From the NCBI RefSeq assembly GCF_030269605.1, contig NZ_BSTQ01000020.1:1-64000 (forward strand): a stretch of 64,000 nt of DNA. The letters run 5' to 3'. This document shows positions 29,295 through 38,680 of the stretch, piece by piece. Below the pieces are notes generated by a model. It saw nothing but the letters and a program-made list of their open reading frames with translations, made no database searches and was not told the origin of the DNA. How positions within the stretch are numbered: the first letter of the stretch is position 1; every line of letters starts with the position of its first letter. Both the position numbers and the translations under genes were made by a program. The stretch is from Lentzea sp. NBRC 105346. Lineage in GTDB: Bacteria; Actinomycetota; Actinomycetes; Mycobacteriales; Pseudonocardiaceae.

Positions 29295-30575
29295 TCAGGC
29301 GGACTTCTCGCGACGCTCCCGGCGCGAAGGCTGGCGAGCCACGATCGTCGGGTTCACGTTTTCCTTGACCGTCTGCTCGGTGATAACGACCTTGGCCACG
29401 TCACTGCGGCTGGGAATGTCGTACATCACCGGCAGCAGGACCTCTTCCATGATCGCCCGAAGCCCACGAGCACCGGTACCACGGAGAATCGCCTGGTCGG
29501 CGACCGCCTCAAGAGCGGTCTTCGTGAACTCCAGCTCCACGCCGTCCATCTCGAACAGCTTCTGGTACTGCTTGACCAGCGCGTTCTTCGGCTCGGTCAG
29601 GATCTGGACCAGCGACGGCTTGTCGAGGTTCGTCACCGAGGCGACCATCGGCAGGCGGCCGATGAACTCGGGGATCAGGCCGAACTTGATCAGGTCCTCG
29701 GGCATCGAGTCGGCGAAGAAGTCCGCCGCGTCGATCTCGGCCTTCGTGCGCACCTCGGCGCCGAAGCCGAGGCCGCGCTTGCCGACCCGGTCCTGGATGA
29801 TCTTCTCGAGGCCCGCGAAGGCGCCCGCCACGATGAACAGGACGTTCGTCGTGTCGATCTGGATGAACTCCTGGTGCGGGTGCTTGCGGCCGCCCTGCGG
29901 GGGCACCGACGCCGTCGTGCCCTCCAGGATCTTCAGCAGGGCCTGCTGCACGCCCTCGCCCGACACGTCGCGGGTGATCGACGGGTTTTCACTCTTCCGA
30001 GCGATCTTGTCGACCTCGTCGATGTAGATGATCCCGGTCTCGGCGCGCTTGACGTCGTAGTCCGCGGCCTGGATGAGCTTGAGCAGGATGTTCTCGACGT
30101 CTTCACCGACGTAGCCGGCCTCGGTCAACGCGGTCGCGTCGGCGATGGCGAACGGCACGTTCAGCATCTTCGCGAGCGTTTGGGCCAGATAGGTCTTGCC
30201 GCATCCGGTGGGGCCGAGCATGAGGATGTTCGACTTCGCCAGCTCGACGCCGTCGTCACGGCCCTCGCGCCCGCGGTCACCTGCCTGGATGCGCTTGTAG
30301 TGGTTGTAGACGGCGACGGAGAGGGTCCGCTTCGCGTCGCTCTGCCCGATGACGTACTGGTCGAGGAACTCGTGGATCTCGGCGGGCTTCGGCAGCTCGT
30401 CGAGCTTCACGTCGCCGGCTTCGGCCAGCTCCTCCTCGATGATCTCGTTGCAGAGATCGATGCACTCATCGCAGATGTAGACGCCGGGGCCGGCGATGAG
30501 TTTCTTTACCTGCTTCTGGCTCTTTCCGCAGAAAGAGCACTTCAGCAAGTCGCCGCCGTCACCGATACGCGCCAT
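29295..30575 (-). CDS. clpX: ClpX ATP-dependent Clp protease unfoldase subunit
   Basis: AAA+ unfoldase that feeds substrates to ClpP. It has the N-terminal zinc domain (CSFCGKSQKQV and CDECIDLC), Walker A GPTGCGKT near residue 120, Walker B IIYIDEVDKIA, the substrate pore loop GYVGEDVEN and the ClpP-binding IGF-type loop region, and ends GARGLRAIMEEVLLPVMYDIPS. 426 residues from ATG 30575, the usual length; a longer upstream frame lacks the family start. Confidence 0.97.
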   Translation of the reverse strand: MARIGDGGDLLKCSFCGKSQKQVKKLIAGPGVYICDECIDLCNEIIEEELAEAGDVKLDELPKPAEIHEFLDQYVIGQSDAKRTLSVAVYNHYKRIQAGDRGREGRDDGVELAKSNILMLGPTGCGKTYLAQTLAKMLNVPFAIADATALTEAGYVGEDVENILLKLIQAADYDVKRAETGIIYIDEVDKIARKSENPSITRDVSGEGVQQALLKILEGTTASVPPQGGRKHPHQEFIQIDTTNVLFIVAGAFAGLEKIIQDRVGKRGLGFGAEVRTKAEIDAADFFADSMPEDLIKFGLIPEFIGRLPMVASVTNLDKPSLVQILTEPKNALVKQYQKLFEMDGVELEFTKTALEAVADQAILRGTGARGLRAIMEEVLLPVMYDIPSRSDVAKVVITEQTVKENVNPTIVARQPSRRERREKSA

Positions 30576-30864
30576 GACCGCTGACCTATGTCCCCTCCGG
30601 CACACACCTGCTGAGTGCGCCTGACTGACTTGCTGTGGCATGTCCCACTGGGTGTGGGTCCCGCCTGTGTTCTCCTGACGGTACCTGGCCGACCCCGCTC
30701 AGCGGGAGGACCAGCGTCCCCCCGACACGCCGACGATGCCAGTAAACCGTGTCGATCGGCGTGTCGGATGGGCCGTTCGTGGGGTCTGGGGTGTCCCCGG
30801 ACCAACACGGGCGGCGGGGCGAGGCGAGCGCTCTTCGCGAGCACACCCCGCCCCTCCGCCGTCC
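30576..30864 (-). other. clpP2-clpX spacer
   Basis: A 289-bp gap with no credible gene. GC-rich complementary segments (CGGGGC at 30815-30820 with CCCCG at 30846-30850, plus inner matches) could form an imperfect hairpin after clpP2, so clpX may have its own promoter. The structure is weak. Confidence 0.4.
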
Positions 30865-31494
30865 TCAGGATTTGGCTGAGAGCTTGCGGTACGGCAACAC
30901 GGAGTCCACGATGCCGTATTCCTTGGCCTCCTCCGCCGTGAGGATCCGGTCGCGCTCGATGGACTCGCGGACCTCCTCGGCGGTGCGGTTCGTGTGCCGC
31001 GCGAGGGTGGTCTCCATGAGCCGGCGGACGCGCTGGATCTCGTTGGACTGGATCTCCAGGTCGGAGACCTGACCGTACGCGCCCTCCATCGAGGGCTGGT
31101 GGATGAGGATCCGGGCGTTCGGCAGCGCGTGCCGCTTGCCGGGCGTGCCGGCCGCGAGCAGCACGGCCGCGGCCGAGGCGGCCTGGCCGAGGCAGTACGT
31201 CTGGATGTCCGGGCGGACGAACTGCATGGTGTCGTAGATGGCCATCAGCGAGGTGAACGAGCCACCCGGCGAGTTGATGTACATCAGGATGTCGCGGTCC
31301 GGGTCCTCCGACTCGAGGACCAGCAGCTGCGCCATCACGTCGTTGGCCGAAGCGTCGTCAACCTGCACGCCGAGGAAGATGATGCGCTCCTCGAACAGCT
31401 TGTTGTACGGGTTCGACTCCTTCATGCCGTAGCTCGTGCGCTCGACGAAGGACGGCAGCACGTAGCGGGACTGCGGCGCGTGGAACTGGCTCAC
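30865..31494 (-). CDS. clpP2: ClpP2 ATP-dependent Clp protease proteolytic subunit
   Basis: Serine protease subunit of the barrel that works with ClpX or ClpC. Catalytic Ser107 (GQAASAAAVLL), His132 (LIHQPSMEGAYGQ) and Asp182 (IERDRILTAEEA) are present. The N-terminus SRYVLPSFVERTSYGMKE is typical of the actinobacterial ClpP2 type. 209 residues. It lies 28 bp after clpP1. Confidence 0.96.
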   Translation of the reverse strand: MSQFHAPQSRYVLPSFVERTSYGMKESNPYNKLFEERIIFLGVQVDDASANDVMAQLLVLESEDPDRDILMYINSPGGSFTSLMAIYDTMQFVRPDIQTYCLGQAASAAAVLLAAGTPGKRHALPNARILIHQPSMEGAYGQVSDLEIQSNEIQRVRRLMETTLARHTNRTAEEVRESIERDRILTAEEAKEYGIVDSVLPYRKLSAKS

Positions 31495-31522
31495 TTGATG
31501 TCTCCTACTGGTGTGCGGCCGG

Positions 31523-32137
31523 TCAGTTGTTGCTGTTGCCCACCGAGGCCCTGGTGACGACCTTGTCCACGAAGCCGTACTCCAGTGCCTCCTGCGCGGT
31601 GAACCAACGGTCGCGGTCCGAGTCGGCGATGATTCGCTCGACCGGCTGACCGGTGTGCTCGGCGATCAGCTCGGCCATCTCGCGCTTGGTGCGCGTGAGC
31701 ATGTCCGCCTGGATCGCGATGTCCGCGGCGGTACCACCGACGCCGGCGGACGGCTGGTGCATGAGGATCCGGGCGTGCGGCAGCGCGTGCCGCTTGCCGG
31801 GAGCACCCGCGGAGAGCAGGAACTGCCCCATCGACGCCGCCAGGCCCATCGCGTACGTGGCCACGTCCGGCTCGATGAGCTGCATCGTGTCGAAAATGGC
31901 CATGCCCGCGGTGACCGAACCACCGGGCGAGTTGATGTAGAGCGTGATGTCCTTCTCGGGGTCCTCAGCGGCCAGGAGCAGCAGCTGAGCGGTGATCTGG
32001 TTGGCGATGCCCTCTTCGACCTGGGATCCCAGCACGATGATCCGCTCGCGGAGCAGCCGCTCGTACACCGAGTCGGTGAGGTTCATCCCCGCGGTGGCCG
32101 ACCGCATCTCGGGCGTCGGGAAGGAGTGCTGCGTCAC
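31523..32137 (-). CDS. clpP1: ClpP1 ATP-dependent Clp protease proteolytic subunit
   Basis: Second ClpP; actinobacterial ClpP1 and ClpP2 form a mixed tetradecamer. Catalytic Ser102 (GLAASMGQFLL), His127 (LMHQPSAGVGG) and Asp176 (SDRDRWFTAQEA). Start taken at GTG 32137 (MTQHSFPTPEMRSATAG), the form common in relatives; ATG 32107 or 32086 are alternatives that would give a shorter propeptide. Confidence 0.95.
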   Translation of the reverse strand: MTQHSFPTPEMRSATAGMNLTDSVYERLLRERIIVLGSQVEEGIANQITAQLLLLAAEDPEKDITLYINSPGGSVTAGMAIFDTMQLIEPDVATYAMGLAASMGQFLLSAGAPGKRHALPHARILMHQPSAGVGGTAADIAIQADMLTRTKREMAELIAEHTGQPVERIIADSDRDRWFTAQEALEYGFVDKVVTRASVGNSNN

Positions 32138-32196
32138 GGTTGCCTGCCTAACTCCAATGGAAAGACTCTGAATCTCTGACAACGACCCTAACGAAA

Positions 32197-32228
32197 GCAG
32201 GCGGCGTCTTCGTCCCGACACCGCCTGC
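32197..32228 (-). terminator. Terminator after tig
   Basis: A 12-bp stem (32197-32208 with 32217-32228, one G-T pair) and 8-nt loop just 15 bp beyond the tig stop on the minus strand. It separates tig from clpP1 or attenuates read-through. Confidence 0.65.
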
Positions 32229-32242
32229 GTTCGCTCAGGGCT

Positions 32243-33589
32243 TTACTCCTGGTCGCCCGCGTCCTGCTTGGACTCACCGAAGAGCTCGTCGAGGTCGAGC
32301 TTGTTGCCCGACTCGTCGGTCACCGTGGCCTGGCGCACGACCGACGCCAGCGCCTTGCCGCGGCGCACGTCGGCGAAGATGGCGCCGAGCTGGCCGGACT
32401 GCTGGGCCCGCTGGACGTACTCGTCCGGGCTGATGCCGAAGCGCTGGGCCTGGTAGATGATCCGCTCGGTGAGCTCGGCGTCGGTGACGTTCAGCTGCTC
32501 GGCGTCCGCGATGGAGTCCAGCACCAGCTGGGTCTTCACGGCCTGCTCGGCGGCCTTGCGCAGCTCGGCGTCGAACTCCTCCTGGGTCTGGCCCTGCTCG
32601 GCCAGCCACTCGGCGAACTTCGCGTCGTCGTGCTCGAACGCGTGCACGGCGTCGTGCTTACGGGCGTCGACCTCGCCCTGGACGATGGCCTCGGGCAGCG
32701 GGACCTCGGTGGTCTCCAGCAGCGCCTCGAGGACCTTGTCGCGGGCCTGCACGCCCTGCTGCATCTTCTTGACGCGGCCGAGGCGGGTGCGCAGGTCGCC
32801 CTTCAGCTCGTCCAGCGTGTCGAACTCGCTGGCCAGCTGAGCGAACTCGTCGTCGAGCTCGGGGAGCTGACGCTCCTTGACCGTGTTCAGGACCACGGAC
32901 ACCTCGGCCTCGCGGCCGGTGTGCTCGCCGGCGACCAGCGTGGTGGTGAAGGTCTTGGTCTCGCCCTCCGACGCGCCGATCAGGGCGTCGTCGATGCCCT
33001 CGACGAGCTGGCCGGAGCCGATCTCGTAGGACAGGCCGGTGGTGCGGGCCTCCTCGACCTCCTCGCCGTCGACCGTGGCGGACAGGTCGACGATGACGAA
33101 GTCACCGGTCTCGGCCGGGCGCTTGACGCCGGTCAGCGTGCCGAAGCGGGCGCGGAGCTCGTCGAGCTGCTTGTCGACGTCCTCGTCGGTCACCTGCTGC
33201 TCGTCGACCGTGACGGACAGCTCACCGAACGCGGGGACGGTGATCTCGGGACGCACGTCGACCTCGGCGGTGAACGCCAGCGTCTCGCCGTCCTCGATCT
33301 TGGTCACCTCGAAGTCGGGACGACCGAGGGTGCGGACCTCACCGCTGTTGACGGCCTCCAGGTACTTGGCCGGGATGGCCTCCTGGATGACCTCGTCGAG
33401 CACGGGGGCCCGACCGATGCGGCTCTCCAGCACGCGCGCGGGCGCCTTGCCGGGCCGGAAACCAGGGATGCGGACCTGCTTGGCGAGCTTCCGGTACGCG
33501 CGGTCGAAGTTCGACTTGAGCTCGTCGAACGGCACCTCGACGTTGATCCGGACCCTCGTCGGGCTCAGGTGCTCGACGGTGCTCTTCAA
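32243..33589 (-). CDS. tig: Trigger factor (ribosome-associated chaperone/PPIase)
   Basis: A 448-residue chaperone at the ribosome exit. The N-terminal ribosome-binding domain includes the signature GFRPGKAPARVLE near residues 43-55. The FKBP-type PPIase domain spans about 160-245 (YEIGSGQLVEGIDDALIGASEGE), and the C-terminal helical arms follow. It ends in an acidic tail (LFGESKQDAGDQE). The tig-clpP1-clpP2-clpX order is the conserved bacterial arrangement. Confidence 0.97.
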   Translation of the reverse strand: MKSTVEHLSPTRVRINVEVPFDELKSNFDRAYRKLAKQVRIPGFRPGKAPARVLESRIGRAPVLDEVIQEAIPAKYLEAVNSGEVRTLGRPDFEVTKIEDGETLAFTAEVDVRPEITVPAFGELSVTVDEQQVTDEDVDKQLDELRARFGTLTGVKRPAETGDFVIVDLSATVDGEEVEEARTTGLSYEIGSGQLVEGIDDALIGASEGETKTFTTTLVAGEHTGREAEVSVVLNTVKERQLPELDDEFAQLASEFDTLDELKGDLRTRLGRVKKMQQGVQARDKVLEALLETTEVPLPEAIVQGEVDARKHDAVHAFEHDDAKFAEWLAEQGQTQEEFDAELRKAAEQAVKTQLVLDSIADAEQLNVTDAELTERIIYQAQRFGISPDEYVQRAQQSGQLGAIFADVRRGKALASVVRQATVTDESGNKLDLDELFGESKQDAGDQE

Positions 33590-33784
33590 CGTGGACTCCT
33601 CGATACGAACAGGACGTGCGGAACAGCCGGTACCGCCAGTTGGGGCGCGCCGGATTCCGGACGAGTCTAGGCGAGACCCGCTGTGTGACCGCCGCCACCC
33701 CTGCCTGACAACAGGTAAGGGCTCCTCGGGAGACCGCCGAGTCGATACGGTCGAACGACGATCACAACGAATCTGGGGGATTCG

Positions 33785-34492
33785 ATGTCACGCCTGATCG
33801 CGGCGGCGGCTGCCGCTGCCCTGCTGACGACCATCATCGCTGTGCCGGCCCAAGCCGGCGAGGACTCGAGAGCCACCACCGTCCTCTACTCGCTCCACCT
33901 GGATCGACCGATGTCGCGCGAAGAGGTCCGGCTGGACGCCACCGCAGACCATCCGGCCGACGAGTACCGCGGCACTCTCGAGACCGGCTTCACGAATGCC
34001 CACCCCGGCTGGAACCTGAAGCTGGCCCACGCCGACGGGTCCGGCGTCACCGGCATCGCCCGGCACACCAGCGTGGATGCCGCCGCGTTCGCCGGCACGA
34101 CCCTGTCGCTCAGCGACGACCACGGCGAGTTCCTCGTGCTCGGCAAGCTGACGAACTCCGTGTTCTGCGCGCTCACCGGCGGCGAGGACCGCGTCCGGGA
34201 GAGCGCCGGCCTGAAGCTGTTGCTGCGCAACGCGAACGGTGTCCTGGAAGAGGTCGACGCGGGCGTCGAGACGCACGACATGCCCGCCGTGGCGGCCGGT
34301 GACTCGCCGTGGCAGGAGCCGCGTGCGACCAAGGTCTACCTGACCAAGGCCACTCGAGGCCTCGTCGCGGACTACCTTCCCGGCGACTACCGCCAGGTGA
34401 CCGGCCGCTTCCTGATGATCGACCAGACCGACGCGGACGGCCGATCCCACACGTTCACCTTCCTCGTCGGAGTCGTCGCCTGCCAGGGCTGA
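33785..34492 (+). CDS. Secreted hypothetical protein A
   Basis: A 235-residue protein with a clear signal peptide (MSRLIAAAAAAALLTTIIAVPAQAG, cleavage near AQA-G). The mature part is mostly beta-prone with two cysteines. The start ATG 33785 has GGGGGAT upstream. The C-terminal HTFTFLVGVVACQG resembles HTFLVGASAASC in the next gene, so the two are likely paralogues. Similar to subtilisin-inhibitor-like layouts (export signal, two disulphide cysteines), but I cannot assign it. Confidence 0.75.
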   Translation: MSRLIAAAAAAALLTTIIAVPAQAGEDSRATTVLYSLHLDRPMSREEVRLDATADHPADEYRGTLETGFTNAHPGWNLKLAHADGSGVTGIARHTSVDAAAFAGTTLSLSDDHGEFLVLGKLTNSVFCALTGGEDRVRESAGLKLLLRNANGVLEEVDAGVETHDMPAVAAGDSPWQEPRATKVYLTKATRGLVADYLPGDYRQVTGRFLMIDQTDADGRSHTFTFLVGVVACQG

Positions 34493-34517
34493 CCGTCAAC
34501 ACCTCTGGGGTAGTCAC

Positions 34518-35189
34518 ATGAAACGCACGATCACCGCCGCGCTCACCACGGGCGCCGCACTGCTGTCGCTCACCGCTCCGGCCCTCGCGGGCGGGAGCGG
34601 TGCCGCGACCTCCGCCCCCTACCTGCTCGGCGAGGAGGGCGTCGCCGTGGCGGCTTCCGCACCCGGCGAGCTGGCCGAGTACGCGGAGGCGTCGCGCAGC
34701 GGCATCGCGCAGTCGCTGCCCGGCTGGCGCGTCGACCTGACCGACGCGCACGCGGTTGCCGCCGTCACGACCGGGAAGACCCAGGCGGGCTCGTCCGGCC
34801 GGTTCGCGCTGACCGACATGTCGGCCAACGGCTGGTCGGCGACGCCGTTCCTGGTGGTCGACTTCCCGGAGCACGCGGTGTCCTGCACGCCCGATGGTCC
34901 ACATCGGACTGAATCGGGCACTCCGGACGTGTCGGTACGGCGCGAGCACCTGACGAAGGTCGACCCGTCCGCCGGGGCCGTCACCATCGACGGCGTCGGC
35001 TCCGGTGACGGCAAGAGCCGTGGTTCCGCGAAGATCGAGGTGACCCCGGTGCAGTCGGCCCGGCAGCTGGCCGGCTTCCCGAAGTTCGCCCGCTTCACTG
35101 AGGCGGCCGTGACCGGATATCGCGTGACGATCACCGAGCACGGCACCGCGCACACGTTCCTGGTGGGAGCGTCCGCGGCGAGCTGCTGA
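34518..35189 (+). CDS. Secreted hypothetical protein B
   Basis: A 223-residue protein with signal peptide MKRTITAALTTGAALLSLT...ALAGG and two cysteines in the mature part (one near VSCTPDG, one at the C-terminal AASC). It follows protein A after 25 bp on the same strand and shares its C-terminal end pattern. Function unknown. It ends 5 bp before the convergent permease gene. Confidence 0.75.
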   Translation: MKRTITAALTTGAALLSLTAPALAGGSGAATSAPYLLGEEGVAVAASAPGELAEYAEASRSGIAQSLPGWRVDLTDAHAVAAVTTGKTQAGSSGRFALTDMSANGWSATPFLVVDFPEHAVSCTPDGPHRTESGTPDVSVRREHLTKVDPSAGAVTIDGVGSGDGKSRGSAKIEVTPVQSARQLAGFPKFARFTEAAVTGYRVTITEHGTAHTFLVGASAASC

Positions 35190-35194
35190 CGGAT

Positions 35195-36010
35195 TCAGCC
35201 CTTGGTGGCGCCGCCGGTCAGTCCCTTCACGAACTGCTTCTGCAGAGCCAGGTAGAAGATCAGGACGGGGAGGGTGGCGAGCGCCATCAGGGCGAACACG
35301 CTGCCCAGATCGGCCTGGTACTGCCCGATCGACCGGTAGATGCCGGTGGTGATGGTGGTCCCCTGCGACGGCCCGAGGATGATCAGCGGGTCGATGAAGT
35401 CGTTCCAGATCCACACACCCAGGAAGATCATCACCGAGGCCGTGGCCGGCCGCAGCAGCGGGAACACGATGCGCCAGAACACCTGCGACCGCGACGCCCC
35501 GTCGAGCACCGCCGCCTCCTCCAGCTCCACGGGCACACCGCGGATGAAGCCGGTGAAGACGAACACCCCGAACGGCACGTAGTAGCCGACGTTGAACAAC
35601 ACCAGGCCCTGCAGCGTCGCCATGAGACCGGCGATGCGCAGCACGTCGGAGATCGGGATCAGGATCACCTGCGGCGGGATCATCAAGCCCGCCAGCAGGA
35701 CCAGCGTCAGCACCCGCGTCCACGTCCGGCGCGTGCGCGCCAGGTAGTGCCCGAGCATCGCGGACAGCACGATCAGCACGATCACGGACAGCACGGTCAC
35801 CACGATGCTGTTCGTGAGCGACACCCAGAACAGCTGGTCCGGCCGGGTCAGCACCGAGACCACGTTGTCCAAAGTGGGCGGTACCGGCAGCGTCGCGGGC
35901 GACGACGCGATCTTCCCGCCCTGCTTGAACACGTTGACCAGCACCAGGTACAGCGGCACGAAGAAGATCGCGCCCACGACCAGCGCCACCGAGGGGCGTA
36001 CCCACCTCAC
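35195..36010 (-). CDS. Sugar ABC transporter permease (MalG-like)
   Basis: A 271-residue inner-membrane subunit with six hydrophobic segments. The EAA loop (EEAAVLDGASRSQVFWRIVFPLL, near residues 170-190) would contact the ATPase. The start GTG 36010 overlaps the stop of the first permease (GTGA). No ATP-binding gene is present in this operon, as is usual for actinobacterial systems that share a multitask MsiK-type ATPase encoded elsewhere. Confidence 0.92.
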   Translation of the reverse strand: MRWVRPSVALVVGAIFFVPLYLVLVNVFKQGGKIASSPATLPVPPTLDNVVSVLTRPDQLFWVSLTNSIVVTVLSVIVLIVLSAMLGHYLARTRRTWTRVLTLVLLAGLMIPPQVILIPISDVLRIAGLMATLQGLVLFNVGYYVPFGVFVFTGFIRGVPVELEEAAVLDGASRSQVFWRIVFPLLRPATASVMIFLGVWIWNDFIDPLIILGPSQGTTITTGIYRSIGQYQADLGSVFALMALATLPVLIFYLALQKQFVKGLTGGATKG

Positions 36011-36978
36011 AGGTCGACCTCCCTGCGCTGCAACAGCTTCAGCACGACCGCGGTCACCACGGCGACGATCAGCAGCATCACGATGGCCATCGCCGAGGCG
36101 TAGCCGACGTGGTTGGCGTCGAACCCGGTCGCCAGCACGTTGAACGCGATCGTCGCCGTGGCACCGGCGCCGGGGCCGCCGTTGGTGATCACCTTGACGT
36201 AGTCGTAGGTCTTGAACGCGGAGATGAGCAGCACCACCGTGTTGATCGTCAACGACGGCGCGAGCAGCGGCCACGTGACCGCGCGGAACCGGCGCACCGG
36301 CCCGGCGCCGTCGATCTGCGCGGCCTCCAGGAGCTCCTGGGGCACGCCCTGCAGCCCCGCCAGGTAGACCACGACACAGAACCCGAGCATCTGCCAGCAC
36401 ACGATGGACGCCAGCGAGTAGAGCGCCACGTCCGGGTCGGACAGCCAGCCCGGCGGGTTCTCGACACCGAGGAACCGCAGGAAGGTGTTGAGCGGCCCCT
36501 CGTTGTCCAGCAACCGCGACCAGATGATGCTGACGACCACCGAGCTGAGGATCACCGGCGTGAAAAACACGCTGCGCAGCGCGTTGTAGAGCCAGCCGGG
36601 CCGGTCGAGCAGCAGCGCGACGCCGAGGCCGAGCGCGTTGGGCACCACGACGACGATCACGGTCAGGATCGACGTGACCTTCAGCGCGGTGAGGAACTCC
36701 TTGTCCTGGAACAACAGGAAGTAGTTCTCCCAGCCGACGTAGGAGATCGGCGGGTTGAACGGGTTGTAGTTCGTCAGGCTGTACCAGAACGAGATGACGA
36801 TCGGCGCCAGCACGAAGCAGACGTAGATCAGCACGCCGGGCGCGCCGAAGGACAGGAAGTGCCAGACCTTCGGCCACACGTGCCGTCGTCTGTGCGGAGC
36901 CGGTGGTACGGGGCGGGGTACGCCGGAGGAGGTCGGCGCACCCCGCTCTTTCAGTTGCGTCAACGCGCCTTGTTCCAT
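36007..36978 (-). CDS. Sugar ABC transporter permease (MalF-like)
   Basis: A 323-residue subunit with a long, charged N-terminal tail (PPAPHRRRHVWPKVWHF) before the first membrane helix (GAPGVLIYVCFVLAPIVISFW). The EAA loop is ELLEAAQIDGAGPVRRFRAVTWPLL. The ATG at 36978 overlaps the binding-protein gene by 19 bp; a later GTG is possible. Sits second in the operon. Confidence 0.9.
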   Translation of the reverse strand: MEQGALTQLKERGAPTSSGVPRPVPPAPHRRRHVWPKVWHFLSFGAPGVLIYVCFVLAPIVISFWYSLTNYNPFNPPISYVGWENYFLLFQDKEFLTALKVTSILTVIVVVVPNALGLGVALLLDRPGWLYNALRSVFFTPVILSSVVVSIIWSRLLDNEGPLNTFLRFLGVENPPGWLSDPDVALYSLASIVCWQMLGFCVVVYLAGLQGVPQELLEAAQIDGAGPVRRFRAVTWPLLAPSLTINTVVLLISAFKTYDYVKVITNGGPGAGATATIAFNVLATGFDANHVGYASAMAIVMLLIVAVVTAVVLKLLQRREVDL

Positions 36979-38243
36979 TCCGTGTCGAGGAACGCGGCCA
37001 CGTCCGCAACGGACTTGCGTCCGGTGATGAGGTCCTGCGCCGCCTGGTCGACCTTGTCGGTCATGCCGGGCAGCAGGCCGTCGTCCGCGGTCTCCCAGCG
37101 GAACGTGTGGACGACGGCGTTCTCCTTGACGGCGTCCTCATACAGCTTGTACCCGGCCTTGAAGACGGGGCCCGTGTCGGCGGGCGGCGTGTAGCCCTTG
37201 ATCGCCGGGAACAGCCCGTCCGCCTTGACCGACTGGTCGAGCTGCGTCTTGTCGAGCTGGAACGCGAGCGCGAACTTCTTGGCGGCACTGAGGTTCTTGG
37301 CGTTCGCGCTGACGATCATGCCGCCGCCGGTGTAGGCGGGGACGATCAGCTTGCCGTCGGCGGTCGGGAAGTTGAAGACGCCGATGTCGAACGCGGGCTT
37401 CTTGGTGTCGGCGTTGGCCGCGAACCAGTTGCCCATCGGGTACATCGCACCCTTGCCGTCGAGGAACGCCTGCTCGGTGGCGGCGTAGTCCCGCGACACG
37501 CTGGCCTTGTCGATGTAGCCCTTGTTGGCGAGGTCCGCGAACTTGGTCAGCGCGGCCTGGAAGTCCGCGTCCGCGAACTTGACCTTGTCCTCGCGGCGCT
37601 GGGTCATCCAGTCCTTGTTCTTGCCGTAGAGGTCGGTGCTCACGATGCCCGCGAGGATCATCGACGACGCGAAACCGTCCTTGCCGCCGCCGATGACGAA
37701 CGGCGTGGTGCCCTTGGCCTTCAGCTTCTCCGCCGCCGCCAGCAGCTCGTCCCAGGTCTTGGGCTCGCCGGTGACCCCGGCGTCCGCGAAGAGCTTCTTG
37801 TTGTAGTAGATCGGCGGGATCGTCTGGGTGTTCGCGGGCAGCTGGAAGTACTTGCCCTTGATCGGGTTGGCCGTCGGGAACTGGAAGTCCTTGAGCTCGT
37901 CGGGGTTCCACGCGTAGAGCTCGCCGGCCTCGGCGAAGCCCGCGGGTGTCACGGCGATCATCACGTCGGGGAACTGCCCGGACTGCAGCAGCTGCTTGGC
38001 GTACGCGGTCCGGCCGTCCGCGGTCGGGGCGACCAGCTTCTTGACCTTGATCTCCGGGTGCTTGTCGGTGACCCGCTTGATCGCCGCGTTCCAGTAGTCG
38101 GGCGTGAGGTTCGGCGTCTCGAAGGTGAGGAAGCTGATCTCCTCACCGCCCCCGGAGGTCCCGCCCGCGTCGCTCTTGACCTGACAGCCGGCGAGCCCGA
38201 CGGCGAGCAACACCGCCGCGGTGAGCGTTGCAACCCTTTTCAT
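36960..38243 (-). CDS. Extracellular sugar-binding lipoprotein (family 1)
   Basis: Binding protein of the ABC importer formed with the two following permeases. A lipobox (VLLAVGLAGC, Cys about 20) is followed by a 400-residue two-lobed domain (FLTFETPNLTPDYWNAAIKRV at the start). Start ATG 38243 follows GAGGAG; the longer upstream frame lacks support. Family-1 proteins of this kind bind oligosaccharides; no hydrolase lies in the operon to say which. Confidence 0.92.
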   Translation of the reverse strand: MKRVATLTAAVLLAVGLAGCQVKSDAGGTSGGGEEISFLTFETPNLTPDYWNAAIKRVTDKHPEIKVKKLVAPTADGRTAYAKQLLQSGQFPDVMIAVTPAGFAEAGELYAWNPDELKDFQFPTANPIKGKYFQLPANTQTIPPIYYNKKLFADAGVTGEPKTWDELLAAAEKLKAKGTTPFVIGGGKDGFASSMILAGIVSTDLYGKNKDWMTQRREDKVKFADADFQAALTKFADLANKGYIDKASVSRDYAATEQAFLDGKGAMYPMGNWFAANADTKKPAFDIGVFNFPTADGKLIVPAYTGGGMIVSANAKNLSAAKKFALAFQLDKTQLDQSVKADGLFPAIKGYTPPADTGPVFKAGYKLYEDAVKENAVVHTFRWETADDGLLPGMTDKVDQAAQDLITGRKSVADVAAFLDTEWNKAR

Positions 38244-38680
38244 GGCCCGAACTCCTCTGTTCGTGACACCTGTCACCCCAACCGGGTGGATTGCATCCGA
38301 TGTCTAGGCCACTGTCAACGGCCTTTTGCCCCTCTGAGGGGTGAGTTCGGCCGGAGACCTCCGATCTGTGCTGCGTCGATCACGCTGCCCAACCGACCAA
38401 CTACGCACCGTCGTTCAGCCGAGCAGAGATCACTCATTCGGCCTAACAAAGTCGCTGTGGACACCTGTCGAAATTGCCTAGTATTGGGTGAACCAGCTCC
38501 GCCGTAACAAAGGGATGAGTACGAACGAGACATCGTCGTCAGAGTTCTCTCACGACCGCCGTGGACAAGGTGACGACGAGTTGAAGGCCGCAGTTCCGCT
38601 ACTCATCCCACTGCGATGTTGACGTTGTGACGGCACGCGACATCGAGGACCGCACCGCATCGCACCGTTGGGGCACATAC
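38244..38680. other. Intergenic region between divergent sugar-transport operon and lysR
   Basis: A 437-bp region of lower GC with no credible gene. It holds the promoters of both divergent units. A perfect 13-bp palindrome CCCCTCTGAGGGG lies at 38329-38341; it could be a regulator site. Nothing else stands out. Confidence 0.45.

Noticed and set aside
35195..37009. 604-codon frame suggesting a fused permease
   Set aside because: Only the C-terminal part is a permease; the upstream part is a shadow of the first permease gene. The real start is GTG 36010.
38315..38533. 72-codon minus-strand frame in the lysR intergenic region
   Set aside because: No ribosome-binding site or recognisable sequence; it overlaps the presumed promoters.
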